Positions 19,070 through 28,404 of a DNA stretch of 64,000 nt are shown here, in pieces. Made by a program: the position numbers and the translations under genes. Each line of letters begins with the position of its first letter. Position 1 is the first letter of the stretch. The notes under the pieces are model-generated. The model searched no databases and was not told the origin of the DNA. It was given only the letters and a program-made list of their open reading frames with translations. The stretch comes from Pleurocapsa sp. FMAR1 (GTDB lineage: Bacteria > Cyanobacteriota > Cyanobacteriia > Cyanobacteriales > Xenococcaceae): contig NZ_OY762512.1 in the NCBI RefSeq assembly GCF_963665995.1, positions 62,001-126,000 on the forward strand. The letters run 5' to 3'.

Positions 19070-19543
19070 TCATCGATAAACTCGGTCGATTATCTTTTCT
19101 TCTCCCGTTGTCTCCACTTCAATCAAAGATAGTCCTTGCTCAATTTCTCCTTTTAAGTACATTTCCCCTATTGACTCTCCACCCAGATCTATATTTCCTA
19201 ATAGTTTTTGGGTTGTCGGAGCGAAATTAAATTCAAAATAAGTTCCCTGAGAAACTCCATCAACAATATTGTCGTAGCTGGCAATTATTTCACCAGAAGG
19301 CTTATAAAAACTGACCTTCATTGAATCTATGACATTAGTTTTACCTACTCCCTGTTCCTTAATTATCATCGGAGTTTGATTCTCATCGTAGCTAAACGTT
19401 GTTTCGACTATGTAACCCGCTGCGCTATTAAGCTGTAGTTTTTGGGTTACGGCAGTTGCAGGGGATATAAAACACAAGCTAATGATAACTGCGCTCGCCA
19501 AACTTGTAACTAGCTTTACAAAAAGATTTTGATAATTAGACAT
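19070..19543 (-). CDS. Exported hypothetical protein
   Basis: A 157-residue protein with a signal peptide (hydrophobic LVTSLASAVIISLCFISPAT, with cleavage near ATA-VT). The mature domain is mostly predicted beta strand: LNSAAGYIVETTFSYDEN and SFYKPSGEIIASYDN. It has no cysteines in the mature part and no recognised family. It ends against the MITE-like element, whose right end is only seven bases from the stop. Confidence 0.55.
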   Translation of the reverse strand: MSNYQNLFVKLVTSLASAVIISLCFISPATAVTQKLQLNSAAGYIVETTFSYDENQTPMIIKEQGVGKTNVIDSMKVSFYKPSGEIIASYDNIVDGVSQGTYFEFNFAPTTQKLLGNIDLGGESIGEMYLKGEIEQGLSLIEVETTGEEKIIDRVYR

Positions 19544-19710
19544 ACTAAATATTACGAATATAGATAAATAAATTTATCAAGAAACTATAACCAAAGAAAG
19601 AGTGGCGGTAATATGAATTTGTGATAAATTAAGAAATATTACGCAAAGAGTCTTTTTCCTTGACATAAAGACTGATATATAAATCAATCAAAAAATAAAG
19701 AGGTTTTTCA

Positions 19711-20247
19711 ATGGTATTTGCGGAAACAACAAATATTGCCTTACAGTCTTTAGCAGTCGATTTTTTCCGTAAGTCGGCAGGTAGTTGGGATTCCCACAGA
19801 CGCTACTATAGTCTTAACAAAGACGCAGAACCTCAAGAGGTAGAAAGCTTACTTAATATTTCATTTTTAGAACAAGGCGCACCTGAGTTAGCTGAACTAG
19901 CTCAAAGCCATGAATTAGAAGATTTATCAGCCTTAGTTTGTGGAACTAAAGTTACTTGGGAAAGCAACTATACTAGCGAAAGTCGCAAGCCTGTTACTGG
20001 TTCTACTGTATTTGGGATAAAAGGTAATATACTATATCGCGATCGCGGTTTTGCCACCCCCAAACCTATTATCGCTGTTTGTTCTTTTACTAATCCAGAC
20101 ACTATGAGTTTGCGTACCGAGTATAATTCCAACGTCTTTGAAGAAGAAATCAAGTTAGTTGGTAGTAAGTATCGCACTAGACAAACTATTATTTCCCGCG
20201 CAGGACAAGAGATTACTATTGGTCAGTACTTAGAAAAGCGAGTGTAG
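19711..20247 (+). CDS. CpcS/CpeS-type phycobiliprotein lyase
   Basis: A 178-residue protein with FFRKSAGSWDSHRRYYSL near the N-terminus, a conserved opening of S/U-type bilin lyases, then a lipocalin-like all-beta body. CpcS, CpeS and CpcU attach phycocyanobilin or phycoerythrobilin to cysteines of phycobiliproteins. Which subunit this one serves cannot be told from sequence alone, so no symbol is given. An AAAGAGG ribosome site precedes the ATG. No phycobilisome structural genes are in the window. Confidence 0.8.
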   Translation: MVFAETTNIALQSLAVDFFRKSAGSWDSHRRYYSLNKDAEPQEVESLLNISFLEQGAPELAELAQSHELEDLSALVCGTKVTWESNYTSESRKPVTGSTVFGIKGNILYRDRGFATPKPIIAVCSFTNPDTMSLRTEYNSNVFEEEIKLVGSKYRTRQTIISRAGQEITIGQYLEKRV

Positions 20248-20344
20248 ATTGAATCACGTTTACCTTTGTTTTTAAGTAAAACTTAGGCGTTGGTGAACTT
20301 AGGGATGATTTTTGATTTTTTCAGATCTTAAAACTAAATTAAAA

Positions 20345-20372
20345 AAGCTAAGAGCTAAGAGCTACGAACAGA
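20345..20372. repeat. STRR-type short tandem repeat
   Basis: AGCTAAGAGCTAAGAGCTACGAA is an inverted copy of the heptamer repeat at 3058. It lies between the convergent cpcS-like and DUF1269 genes, next to ACGAGTCGCTCGTC, a short palindrome. Confidence 0.65.
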
Positions 20373-20441
20373 AACGCTCTGTACGTCACCTCATTTCTTG
20401 AACGAGTCGCTCGTCCGCTAAATCACCAACGCCAAAAAAAA

Positions 20442-20939
20442 CTATGCTTCGACTTTTGCTTTTTCTAAAGCAGCTTTTAAACTTGCCTCATCTGATTTTG
20501 AGAGAGAAGTTCGTAGCAGTTTTCCGCCATAAGGACGTAATTCTTCTAAAACCTTATCAGGAGTAGCTTTGCGTACTAAGAGAAATAAAGCCGATGTACT
20601 TGGTTCTATGGTTTTGCCTAAATCTTTGATAAACTCGTCGTCAACCCCTACATCAGTTAAGGCACCGCTCAAAGCTCCAGTAGCAAGTCCTGCTGCAACT
20701 CCTAAGAGGGGATGGAGAAATAGAAGTCCAATTAGCGAACCCCAAAAACCACCGCTGAGCGCACCTGATGTAACCAAGTCATAAGACTGTTTTACCTTGA
20801 CCTTTCCTTTTTCGTTTTTAATAACGACTACGGCATCATCTAGATCGACTAAATGCTCTTTTTGCATATCTCCTAACTTGTGTAGCACTTCATCGGCCTT
20901 TAGTTCGTTATCAAAACCAACTACAATTAGTTCGCTCAT
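20442..20939 (-). CDS. DUF1269 membrane-associated protein
   Basis: A 165-residue protein of the DUF1269 family: an N-terminal ferredoxin-like part (ELIVVGFDNELKADEVLHKL), the linker VVVIKNEKGKVKVKQ, then a glycine-rich hydrophobic hairpin (GALSGGFWGSLIGLLFLHPLLGVAAGLATGALSGAL), and a C-terminal part with SALFLLVRKATPDKVLEEL. The Gly/Ala-rich segment probably inserts into the membrane. Function unknown; relatives are often stress-linked. A GGAGATAA ribosome site precedes the start. Confidence 0.85.
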   Translation of the reverse strand: MSELIVVGFDNELKADEVLHKLGDMQKEHLVDLDDAVVVIKNEKGKVKVKQSYDLVTSGALSGGFWGSLIGLLFLHPLLGVAAGLATGALSGALTDVGVDDEFIKDLGKTIEPSTSALFLLVRKATPDKVLEELRPYGGKLLRTSLSKSDEASLKAALEKAKVEA

Positions 20940-21327
20940 GATTTATCTCCTGTAATTTTTAAATGACTCAACTTTGAATAAAACTTTAGCATCGGTACAG
21001 AAAAAGCGATCAAACCGTCGCATTTAAGTATTTTCAAGTGCTTGTTCCAAACCAGCAATAATTTAGAATTAGATTAGATGTAGCTTAATCCATCTGTTCT
21101 GCTCCTTTTTTTACATAATAGGGCAATAAAAGACCAGAAAAAGCAAGAAAAGAAAAGAAATTCAATATTTAATTGGATTATATTGCTACTAGTTGGAAAT
21201 TTTACTAATCAAAGCCATCTGATAAGTAAACATATCTCAAAAATGCTAATAACTGGATTCAACTTTGAGACAATGTTTGTTTATCACACCGCCAAAGTTA
21301 ATGATCTGAAGCTCCACTTAAATTAAA

Positions 21328-23337
21328 ATGAATCTAAAATTTGGTCGAGAAATTTGCGGGGACTTAAATGTAGCCGAACAGCGAGAATGGTTGGTAACTA
21401 ATCGCATTGGTGGTTATGCCTCTGGTACTGTATCGGGATTATTAACTAGAAGCTACCACGGCTTACTGTTGGCTGCTCTTGAGCCTCCTTCTGGCATAAC
21501 TTTATTACTAGCTAAACTCGATGAAACTGTCGTCTATGACGGCAATTCCTACCCTCTGCATACTAATCGCTGGTTGAATGATGTAGTCTCTCCTCACGGT
21601 TATAAATATCTAGAAAAATTCTATTTAGAAGAGACGACACCTGTATGGATTTATGCTTGCGCCGACGCGAAGCTCGAAAAGCGAATCTGGATGCAGCAGG
21701 GAGAAAATACGACCTATATTCGCTACAAGATGCTGCGTGGTACTCTACCTTTGACTCTTTCTCTCAAAGCTTTAGTTAATTATCGCGATCGCCATAGTAC
21801 CACTCAGGAGAGCAATCGCCATTTTGAAATTGTTAATCAACAGCAGGGTATTAGAGTTAAGGCATCAGCAGATGCTACAAATCTATATTTGTCTGGGGTA
21901 AAAGAGCAAGAAATAGTAAGTTGGCAGATTAACCATGAATGGTACAAAAATTTTGCTTTGGCAATAGAAGAATACCGAGGCTTAAGTAATATTGAAGATC
22001 ATTTATATGCAGGAAACTGTAGCGTTACTCTCAAGTTAGGTGAGTCGGTGACAATTGCTGCCAGTACTGAAGAGAATAGGAGACAGGGGGAGGAGAAGAC
22101 GGAGAGACTAGAGGACAAAAAGTTAATCGACCTTTTTTCTAGACATCAGCGTAAAACTATACCTAGTTGGATCGAACAATTAGTTTTAGCAGCGAACCAG
22201 TTTATTGTCGATCGCCCTTTGGCAGATGGATCTCAGGGTAAAACCGTTATTGCGGGGTATCCTTGGTTTGCAGACTGGGGAAGAGATACGATGATTAGCC
22301 TACCAGGATTAACCTTGACTACAGGTCGTTTTGAAATAGCTAAAGTTATCTTGCGTACTTTTGCCAAATATATTGATCGAGGAATGTTGCCCAACGTATT
22401 TCCCGACCGAGGAGAAACCCCTGAATATAATACCGTTGATGCAACTCTATGGTATTTTGAAGCTATTAGAGACTACTACGCTCATACTCAAGATAAACAG
22501 CTATTAACCGAGCTTTTTCCTGCTTTAGCTGAGATTATTGACTGGCATCGTCGCGGAACTCGCTACAACATTCATCTCGATGCCGATGGTTTAATTTACG
22601 CAGGAGAAAAGGGAGTTCAGTTAACCTGGATGGATGCCAAAGTAGATGATTGGGTAGTTACACCCCGCATTGGCAAACCCATAGAGGTGAATGCCCTTTG
22701 GTATAACGCTTTAATTATTATGTCTCAGTTTGCTGGCTATCTCGGTAAGTCACAGACAGAATATAAAGAAATGGCTGACAAAACCAGAGAGGGTTTCGGA
22801 CGTTTCTGGAATCAAGATAAGCAATACTGCTATGACGTATTAGATACCCCTGATGGTAATGATGATGCCCTACGTCCTAATCAGATTTTTGCCGTCTCCT
22901 TACCTGTTACCAGCAAAGACTATTCTTTGGGCGAAGGATACTCACCGCTTTTAAATGCTCGACAACAAAAACAAGTAGTGGATATTGTTGCTCAACGTTT
23001 ATTAACTTCTTATGGATTGCGATCGCTGTCTAGCGACCATCCTGATTATATCGGCATTTATGGTGGCGATCGCTATAAACGAGATGGGGCATATCATCAG
23101 GGAACTACCTGGGGCTGGTTAATTGGACATTTTGTCCAGGCTCATTTGCGAGTATATAACAATCCTCAACTAGCTCGTAGTTTTATTGAACCAATGGCAG
23201 ATCACTTACAAAATGGTTGTTTGGGAAGCATTAGTGAAATCTTTGATGGAGATGCGCCTTTTGTGCCTAGAGGTGCATTTGCTCAGGCTTGGAGTGTAGC
23301 CGAAGTGTTACGTGGGTGGCAATTGGTGAATGGGTAA
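21328..23337 (+). CDS. Amylo-alpha-1,6-glucosidase (glycogen debranching enzyme type)
   Basis: A 669-residue protein with an N-terminal beta-rich domain (REWLVTNRIGGYASGTVSG; LTRSYHGLLLAAL) and a C-terminal (alpha/alpha)6 barrel of the GDE_C type. Barrel motifs are AGYPWFADWGRDTMISLPGL, NTVDATLWYFEAI, LTWMDAKVDDWVVTPR with acidic residues expected for catalysis, and TTWGWLIGHFV. It should remove alpha-1,6 branches during glycogen breakdown. A short Glu/Arg-rich stretch (EENRRQGEEKTERLEDKK) links the two domains. Complete. Confidence 0.88.
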   Translation: MNLKFGREICGDLNVAEQREWLVTNRIGGYASGTVSGLLTRSYHGLLLAALEPPSGITLLLAKLDETVVYDGNSYPLHTNRWLNDVVSPHGYKYLEKFYLEETTPVWIYACADAKLEKRIWMQQGENTTYIRYKMLRGTLPLTLSLKALVNYRDRHSTTQESNRHFEIVNQQQGIRVKASADATNLYLSGVKEQEIVSWQINHEWYKNFALAIEEYRGLSNIEDHLYAGNCSVTLKLGESVTIAASTEENRRQGEEKTERLEDKKLIDLFSRHQRKTIPSWIEQLVLAANQFIVDRPLADGSQGKTVIAGYPWFADWGRDTMISLPGLTLTTGRFEIAKVILRTFAKYIDRGMLPNVFPDRGETPEYNTVDATLWYFEAIRDYYAHTQDKQLLTELFPALAEIIDWHRRGTRYNIHLDADGLIYAGEKGVQLTWMDAKVDDWVVTPRIGKPIEVNALWYNALIIMSQFAGYLGKSQTEYKEMADKTREGFGRFWNQDKQYCYDVLDTPDGNDDALRPNQIFAVSLPVTSKDYSLGEGYSPLLNARQQKQVVDIVAQRLLTSYGLRSLSSDHPDYIGIYGGDRYKRDGAYHQGTTWGWLIGHFVQAHLRVYNNPQLARSFIEPMADHLQNGCLGSISEIFDGDAPFVPRGAFAQAWSVAEVLRGWQLVNG

Positions 23338-23379
23338 CTAATATTAACGTGAGTTCGGGTTAACAAGATTAGTCTGTTA

Positions 23380-23408
23380 AGGTAGCTATTAGCTGTTAGC
23401 CATCAGCT
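23380..23408. repeat. STRR-type short tandem repeat
   Basis: GCTATTAGCTGTTAGCCATCAGC is a further degenerate copy of the heptamer family (see 3058), just downstream of the debranching enzyme gene. Confidence 0.5.
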
Positions 23409-23469
23409 TTTGAAAGATTTTTCAATTCTCTAAATTTTAAGACTTTTGGAAAAATATTTAGCCCATTAT

Positions 23470-23768
23470 AACTGCCGAAGCGGGTGTGGAACAGCGAGAA
23501 AGGACGCTTCGTCCGCATCTCAGTCTTGCAGGAACGGCGGCTTTTGAGTATGAAACTTCATACTCAACCTCGACAGTTTGCTCAACGGGGGGAACCCCCG
23601 CAACGCAACTGTCTCGCAAAACGCGCCTTGGCTTTCCCTCCGCAGACAAACGAACAAAGGGCTTGCCCGCATGTACTTGTCCGCACGTACTTGTCCGCAT
23701 GTACTGTCTCAAGACAGCTTCTTAAACACAAAGGCGCTTTGCGAGACAGTTGCGTTTCCACCTGCTCT
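23470..23768. mobile_element. Mosaic repeat element, copy B
   Basis: Starts CTGCCGAAGCGGGTGTGGAA and ends GTTGCGTTTCCACCTGCTCTAAC. The ends form an imperfect inverted repeat (AGCGGGTGTGGAA against AGCAGGTGGAAA). The first ~135 bases and last ~95 bases are essentially identical to the element at 49685-50015, while the middle differs. The middle here has repeated ACTTGTCCGCAYGT units. Three overlapping ORFs are artefacts. It sits 8 bases from the stop of the response-regulator gene. Confidence 0.7.
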
Positions 23769-23775
23769 AACTACT

Positions 23776-24327
23776 TTAGATATCGACAATTCCCCGTTGG
23801 TAGGCAGCAACAACAGCTTGAGTGCGATCGCTCACGTCCAATTTGTGCAAAATATTAGTGATGTGAAATTTAACCGTTCCTTCGCTGACGTATAACGCAG
23901 CACTAATTGCTTGAGTGCCATTGCCTTTGGCTAACAGCTTTAACACCTCAATTTCGCGCTTGCTTAGTTGTGGACTATTCATACGGCTGGCTAATTTAGC
24001 ACCTACAGATGTCGAAACGTAATTTTGTCTAGCGTGTACTGTCCGAATTGCCCCTAATAGTTCAGCGCGCTCGGCAGTTTTGAGTAGATAACCTTTAGCT
24101 CCAGTTTGCAGCCCCTGATAGATGTTTTCGTCGCCATCATAGGAAGTGAAAATGGTGATGTGTGCGTTGGGAAAATCTTGGAGAATCGCTGCGATCGCCT
24201 CGACTCCTGTCTTAGCTTCACCGATAGGTTCTAAACCTGGCTCTGAATCGAGGATCATTATTAACCCGCTTCGCACCATCGGATGATCATCAACTACTAA
24301 AACTTTGATTTTGGGGGATGAAGTCAT
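23776..24327 (-). CDS. NarL/LuxR-type response regulator lacking the phospho-acceptor segment
   Basis: A 183-residue protein with an N-terminal receiver start (VLVVDDHPMVRSGL, acidic pair Asp13-Asp14) and a C-terminal LuxR helix-turn-helix (SKREIEVLKLLAKGN; VSEGTVKFHITNILHKL). Between them, EAKTGVEAIAAILQDFPNA runs straight on to ITIFTSYDG. The strand that normally carries the phospho-acceptor Asp (xxDVVLMDxxMP) is absent. The protein is about 27 residues shorter than is usual for the family. The Thr/Ser (TSY) and Lys (LLKTA) switch residues remain. It overlaps the broken kinase gene by four bases. Probably non-phosphorylatable. Confidence 0.8.
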   Translation of the reverse strand: MTSSPKIKVLVVDDHPMVRSGLIMILDSEPGLEPIGEAKTGVEAIAAILQDFPNAHITIFTSYDGDENIYQGLQTGAKGYLLKTAERAELLGAIRTVHARQNYVSTSVGAKLASRMNSPQLSKREIEVLKLLAKGNGTQAISAALYVSEGTVKFHITNILHKLDVSDRTQAVVAAYQRGIVDI

Positions 24328-25273
24328 GATGATGGAGACGTAAGTGGAATCTGAACGATGATACAGGTTCCCTGTTCAGGTTGACTGTGGAGGGCAAATT
24401 GCCCCCCTAAACGATCGCAACGCTGCTGCATTGATACTAAGCCAAAGCCACGGCGATCGTTAGCCAGTTGCGGATTAAATCCTTTGCCCTTATCTTCAAT
24501 ACGAAGGGTAATCATATCTGTCGCCAAGCTGAGTTCTACCTTCAGGTTTTGTGCCTGAGCGTAACGCAAGGCGTTGGTAATGGCTTCTTGTCCAATTCGT
24601 AATAGATTCATGCCGATGTCGGGTGGCACAGGCTGCACCCTTCCCACCAGCTTGAAGCTAACCTATAGGTCAGTATTAAGGGTGAGTTGAGTTAGAGATT
24701 GCTGTAGCGACCCTGCTAAATCTCGGTACTGCTCGGCATCGGGATGCAGTGACCACACCGAACGACGAGCTTCGATTAGTCCAGAATGGGCTAAGTTTTT
24801 GACCTGTTCAATAATGTCCCAGGCGATCGCGGGGTCATGAGTGGAGTAGTATTGAGCGTTATTGAGTTGCAGCGAAATACTATTTAAAGTCTGGGCGAGG
24901 GTATCGTGAATTTCTCGCGCTATACGGTTGTGTTCTTCAACCACCGCCATTTGTTTTGCATCCTCCGCCAAGCGAGTCAGTTGAATTGCTAAAACGACCT
25001 GCTGCCTTAGAGCAGCGAGAAGATATAAGTATTCCGACGAACAAAAATAACTTTCTAGATAGCTAATCGTTAAGGTACCCAAAAAGCCGTCACCAGAAAC
25101 GAGGTGAATCAGCACCATTGTTTGAACGCCGTTGCGCACGGCTGACCAAGGGCGAAAAAGCTTTAGGTCAGGATGGTTGGGAAGATCTGAATATACAAAC
25201 GGCTGTGCTGCCTGACAAGGGATTCCCAAGCTGAACCCTGCTCAAAAACAGACAAAGGAATCGGATTACTCAT
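24324..25273 (-). pseudogene. NarL-family sensor histidine kinase, broken by stop and frameshift
   Basis: Two pieces lie in the same frame. 25229-24663 carries a GAF-like end (FVYSDLPNHPDLK; GDGFLGTLTISYL) and a HisKA_3 H-box with His in AREIHDTLAQTLNS. A TAG at 24663-24665 interrupts the frame (CTA TAG GTT), and the frame continues VSFKLVGRVQPVPPD into the ATPase domain (IGQEAITNALRYAQA; DKGKGF; GFGLVSMQQR). The N-terminus is also displaced: ATG at 25273 opens MSNPIPLSVFEQGSAWES in another frame. Most of the usual N-terminal sensor is missing. Non-functional unless the stop is suppressed. Confidence 0.85.
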
Positions 25274-25317
25274 AAATTGCTTATCCAACAAACATTTTTA
25301 ATGTTAAAAATCTCATT

Positions 25318-25674
25318 TTAGCGATCGCCCTTTTCTCGGTTCACCAAAATTGTGCAAGACCCTAATGTGGTCTCAAAATAGTCTTGGTTAATCAAGTATT
25401 GACGATCAAGCTTGATGTCGTCTAGATCTGCCTCTAGTGGTGGTACAAGATTGTTCCTGCACCACTCAAAATATTGTCTGCTTTGGCAGAGATAAGATTT
25501 AACAGTATCAATTGATGCTGCTCCATCTCCCACCTCAAGCTCAAGAAATTTAGCAAAAACCTGCTCTATGTCAATGTCAATAACTTCAGGAATAATAGCT
25601 TCAGTTGAGATTTCAACTAGATCCAGATATTTTGGTTTTATACTTGATTCTACTGGGGTTATGTTAATTCCCAT
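25318..25674 (-). pseudogene. N-terminal remnant of a tyrosine-recombinase integrase
   Basis: 118 residues. The part FLELEVGDGAASIDTVKSYL, then QYFEWCRNNLVPPLEADLDDIKL and RQYLINQDY, matches the SAM-like core-binding domain that precedes the catalytic domain of phage-type integrases. After QDY the sequence changes to unrelated residues and stops, so the whole catalytic domain with its Arg/His/Tyr residues is lost. It marks the left part of the accessory block. Confidence 0.75.
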
Positions 25675-26302
25675 ACCAATATCTTTTTACTTTTATAAAG
25701 CAGCATCACCACCACGGTTCAGAGTCCAAATGCTTCGATTAGATTAAAATTTATCTTTTCTGAGTCATCATCACTCAGTTTACGGGGTTTGAATAGGTGC
25801 GATTCGTTGATGTCAGGAACTTCTAGAAAATAGGAGGGTATGGACATCCAGGGGATGATAGAGAGAAAACTATAAGTACCCTGAACTGATACATAGATGG
25901 AGGTGAAAACCCTTCCCTTAAGGAGAAAAGTGACTCCCAATCTGCCCACATCGAGTAAGCTCGGAATCTTACAGAGTGAAGCTGGGAACAGGACGCAATC
26001 AGAGCCAAAACAGATAGGCACAAGCCGCGTTAACGGGGAGACAGCATGGATAAAATAGGTTCTTAAAAAGTGTCTTAAACGCGAACCACAATCTGAATAA
26101 ACAATGTGGATTTCATTACCTAAACTCACGGCATTTCTACTCCATAGCCGTACTCTCCGAGTTGGTAATAGGCAAAGTGAACCGTCCTAAACTGTCAGAC
26201 AAATCTAAGTATCGGAACGAATAAAAACGTAGCACCAGGTCTGGGGGTCGAAACTTCAGTAGGATGGACGAGCATCAGAAACCCTGGCTACGGGTAGGAT
26301 GA

Positions 26303-26370
26303 GGCGTGCAGAGTGCGAAGCACTCAGATCGTCGTCTTCGACGACTGGGAAAGCTTTGCTTTCCGCGCCA
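26303..26370. repeat. Palindromic CAGATCGTC repeat inside intron I
   Basis: Three nested hairpins: GAGTGCGAAGCACTC, CAGATCGTCGTCTTCGACGACTGG and GAAAGCTTTGCTTTC, framed by GGCG and CGCC. The central motif recurs at 33699-33762, 34495-34588 and twice in each 621-bp element. Its insertion in the intron's 5' domain region could add a stem without breaking the fold. Confidence 0.65.
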
Positions 26371-26436
26371 AAAGGAAATCAGAACAAACATTGTTGAGTA
26401 GAGTATGGTTGGACGCATAGAAAACTATAGCGAACT

Positions 26437-27918
26437 ATGGGAAAGAGCCGATTGGAAGCAATTCCAGAAGGTACTATTCCGCCTACAACACCGTGTAAGG
26501 ACAAAGCAGTTAGAACTGGAGACATGGCGAAAGCTAAGAACATCCAAAAGCTGATTCTGAAATCTCATTCATCAAGAATGTTAGCTATCAGACAAGTAAC
26601 ACAGTTAAATCAAGGGAAAAAAACTGCTGGAGTAGATGGCTCGGCAAAACTAACATTTGAAGAAAGATTTGAGCTTGAATCTACGCTCAAAAAATCAGCT
26701 AGTGAGTGGAAACACGAAAAGTTGAGAGAAATTCCTATCCCTAAAAAGGATGGAACAATGCGGATGTTGAAAGTGCCTACTATCGCAGATAGAGCATGGC
26801 AATGTCTTGTCAAATATGCTCTAGAACCAGCTCACGAAGCACAATTTCATGCTAGAAGCTACGGATTTAGAACTGGACGTTCGGCACACGATGCCCAGAA
26901 GTTTTTGTTTTGTAATCTCAGAAGTAACTGCAACGGAAAAGATAAAAGAGTACTGGAACTCGATATCGAAAAATGCTTCGATAGAATAAGCCACAAAGCA
27001 ATCATAAAAAGAGTTATAGCGCCTCAGTTTATTAAACAAGGAATATGGCTCTGTCTCAAAGCTGGGATAAATCCTCAATTTCCCGAACAAGGAACACCCC
27101 AGGGCGGAGTGTGTTCACCACTTTTAGCCAATGTAGCCTTAAATGGGATAGAGGATTTAGGCAAAAGCGTTAGATATGCTGATGATATGGTGTTTATTCT
27201 CAAACCCAATGAAGATGCTGACAAACTACTAGAAAAGATCAAAACATTCTTAGCAGAAAGAGGAATGAAGATCAGTGAAAGGAAAACCAAGCTGACAGCC
27301 ACGACAGACGGATTTGATTTTTTAGGTTGGCATTTCAAAGTGCAAAGCCATGGAAAGTTTAAAATTACCCCTAGCGAGGAGAATTTTAAGGCATTTCAAC
27401 AAAAAGTCAAAAAAGTCGTCAATAGTTCAAATTATGGTGCAACTGAAAAAGCTGACAAGCTAGCCCCCATTATACGAGGATGGCGTAACTACCATCGCTA
27501 CTGCGATCTGAGTAGTACTAGAGACTCCCTTTGGTTCATAAATCATCGAACTTTCAAAGTATTCAACAAAGAAAAGAAGCAAACTAAGTATAGTGCAGAA
27601 GCATTGGTTAGAAGAGCTTTTCCAAAAGTTGGATACAAAGAGAGCAAATTTATTCCCGTCAAGGGTGAAAAATCTCCCTATGACGGTGATGTGATTTACT
27701 GGAGTCAAAGGAATAGCCGACTATACAATGGAGCAACAGCTATAGCTTTGAAGGAACAAAACCATTCATGTGGAAGATGTAAATTAAAATTCATCTCAGG
27801 TGAAAGAGTACATTTACATCACTATGATGGAAATCATGGAAACTGGGACAAGAGCAATCTTCTAGCAATACATGAAAGCTGCCACGATTATATCCACATG
27901 GGCAAAAGTAAAAGCTAA
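26437..27918 (+). CDS. ltrA: Group II intron reverse transcriptase/maturase with HNH domain
   Basis: 493 residues. Reverse-transcriptase blocks: KKTAGVDGSAKLTF, REIPIPKKDGTMRML, ARSYGFRTGRSAHDAQ, ELDIEKCFDRISH, GTPQGGVCSPLLANVALNG and VRYADDMVF (catalytic Asp249-Asp250). The maturase X region follows (APIIRGWRNYHRYC), and the C-terminus is an HNH endonuclease (CGRCKLKF; HLHHYDGNHGNWDKSNLLAIHESCH). All key residues look intact, so it may promote splicing and retrohoming of intron I. Same lineage as the decayed maturase at 34295-35095. Confidence 0.93.
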   Translation: MGKSRLEAIPEGTIPPTTPCKDKAVRTGDMAKAKNIQKLILKSHSSRMLAIRQVTQLNQGKKTAGVDGSAKLTFEERFELESTLKKSASEWKHEKLREIPIPKKDGTMRMLKVPTIADRAWQCLVKYALEPAHEAQFHARSYGFRTGRSAHDAQKFLFCNLRSNCNGKDKRVLELDIEKCFDRISHKAIIKRVIAPQFIKQGIWLCLKAGINPQFPEQGTPQGGVCSPLLANVALNGIEDLGKSVRYADDMVFILKPNEDADKLLEKIKTFLAERGMKISERKTKLTATTDGFDFLGWHFKVQSHGKFKITPSEENFKAFQQKVKKVVNSSNYGATEKADKLAPIIRGWRNYHRYCDLSSTRDSLWFINHRTFKVFNKEKKQTKYSAEALVRRAFPKVGYKESKFIPVKGEKSPYDGDVIYWSQRNSRLYNGATAIALKEQNHSCGRCKLKFISGERVHLHHYDGNHGNWDKSNLLAIHESCHDYIHMGKSKS

Positions 27919-28130
27919 GATTTTCGGAAGCTGGATGCATGGAAACAGGCACGTCCAGATTTCACAGAGAGGGGCGAAGTGTAATAACTTCCTTCGACTC
28001 TAACCAACTGATACGCTCGTCGCGAACTTAACAAATACAAGTAGAGCGATCGCGAACTTTGAAAGATATATAGCTATAGCCAGAAGTGTTAGGATGTAGC
28101 ATCTTTAAGAACCGATTCAATTACAAATCT

Positions 28131-28404
28131 TCAAGAAGTTGAGTCTGTCAAGCGATGACGAATACGGCTTTTGAGCCATGCCCAACACTTTTCAATTCGA
28201 TTTAGATCTGGAGAATAGGGTGGTAAATACAAAATTCGACAGCCAGACGATTCAATTAATTCTTGAATCCGACCCCCTGCTTGGTGCGCCTTCCCTTGCG
28301 TCTTACGCCGAACGGCGCTGTCCGCGCCATCGTCATGCGGAGCATGACTTGGCCTCCGAAGGAGGCTGTGGTTCGCATCCGCTTTATGAAAAGTGGCATT
28401 ATCT
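28131..28404 (-). pseudogene. IS630-type transposase C-terminal remnant
   Basis: On the minus strand the frame reads VDNATFHKAD, then a foreign insert, then IQELIESSGCRILYLPPYSPDLNRIEKCWAWLKSRIRHRL. The YSPDLN-IE-WLK pattern is the end of IS630-family transposases and includes the last catalytic acidic residue. The insert (about 28285-28380) is a palindromic repeat with GCCTTCCCTTGCGTCTTACGCC and CATGCGGAGCATG. It leaves the frame open. Only the last third of the gene survives. Confidence 0.75.

Larger units (their letters stand above)
25797..28004 (+). mobile_element. Group II intron I, apparently complete
   Basis: Begins GTGCGATTCGTTG, a group II 5' splice consensus. It carries a maturase ORF at 26437-27918, then a classic domain V at about 27927-27963: AAGC triad region, stem CTGGA/TCCAG, GAAA tetraloop and the two-base CG bulge. 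Domain VI (about 27967-28001) has an unpaired A near 27997, and the intron ends TAAC at about 28004. A hairpin repeat is inserted at 26303-26370 in the RNA domains. Rejoining the flanks on the minus strand gives one open frame that ends just below the 5' end of the intron, so it probably split an unidentified minus-strand gene. Confidence 0.85.

Noticed and set aside
23458-23895. Four overlapping ORFs around the mosaic repeat
   Set aside because: They run through the repeat and into the antisense of the response-regulator gene; no family and no start signal.
25719-26129. A 136-codon minus-strand ORF
   Set aside because: Most of it is antisense to the structured 5' domains of group II intron I; only its last ~25 codons may belong to a host gene.
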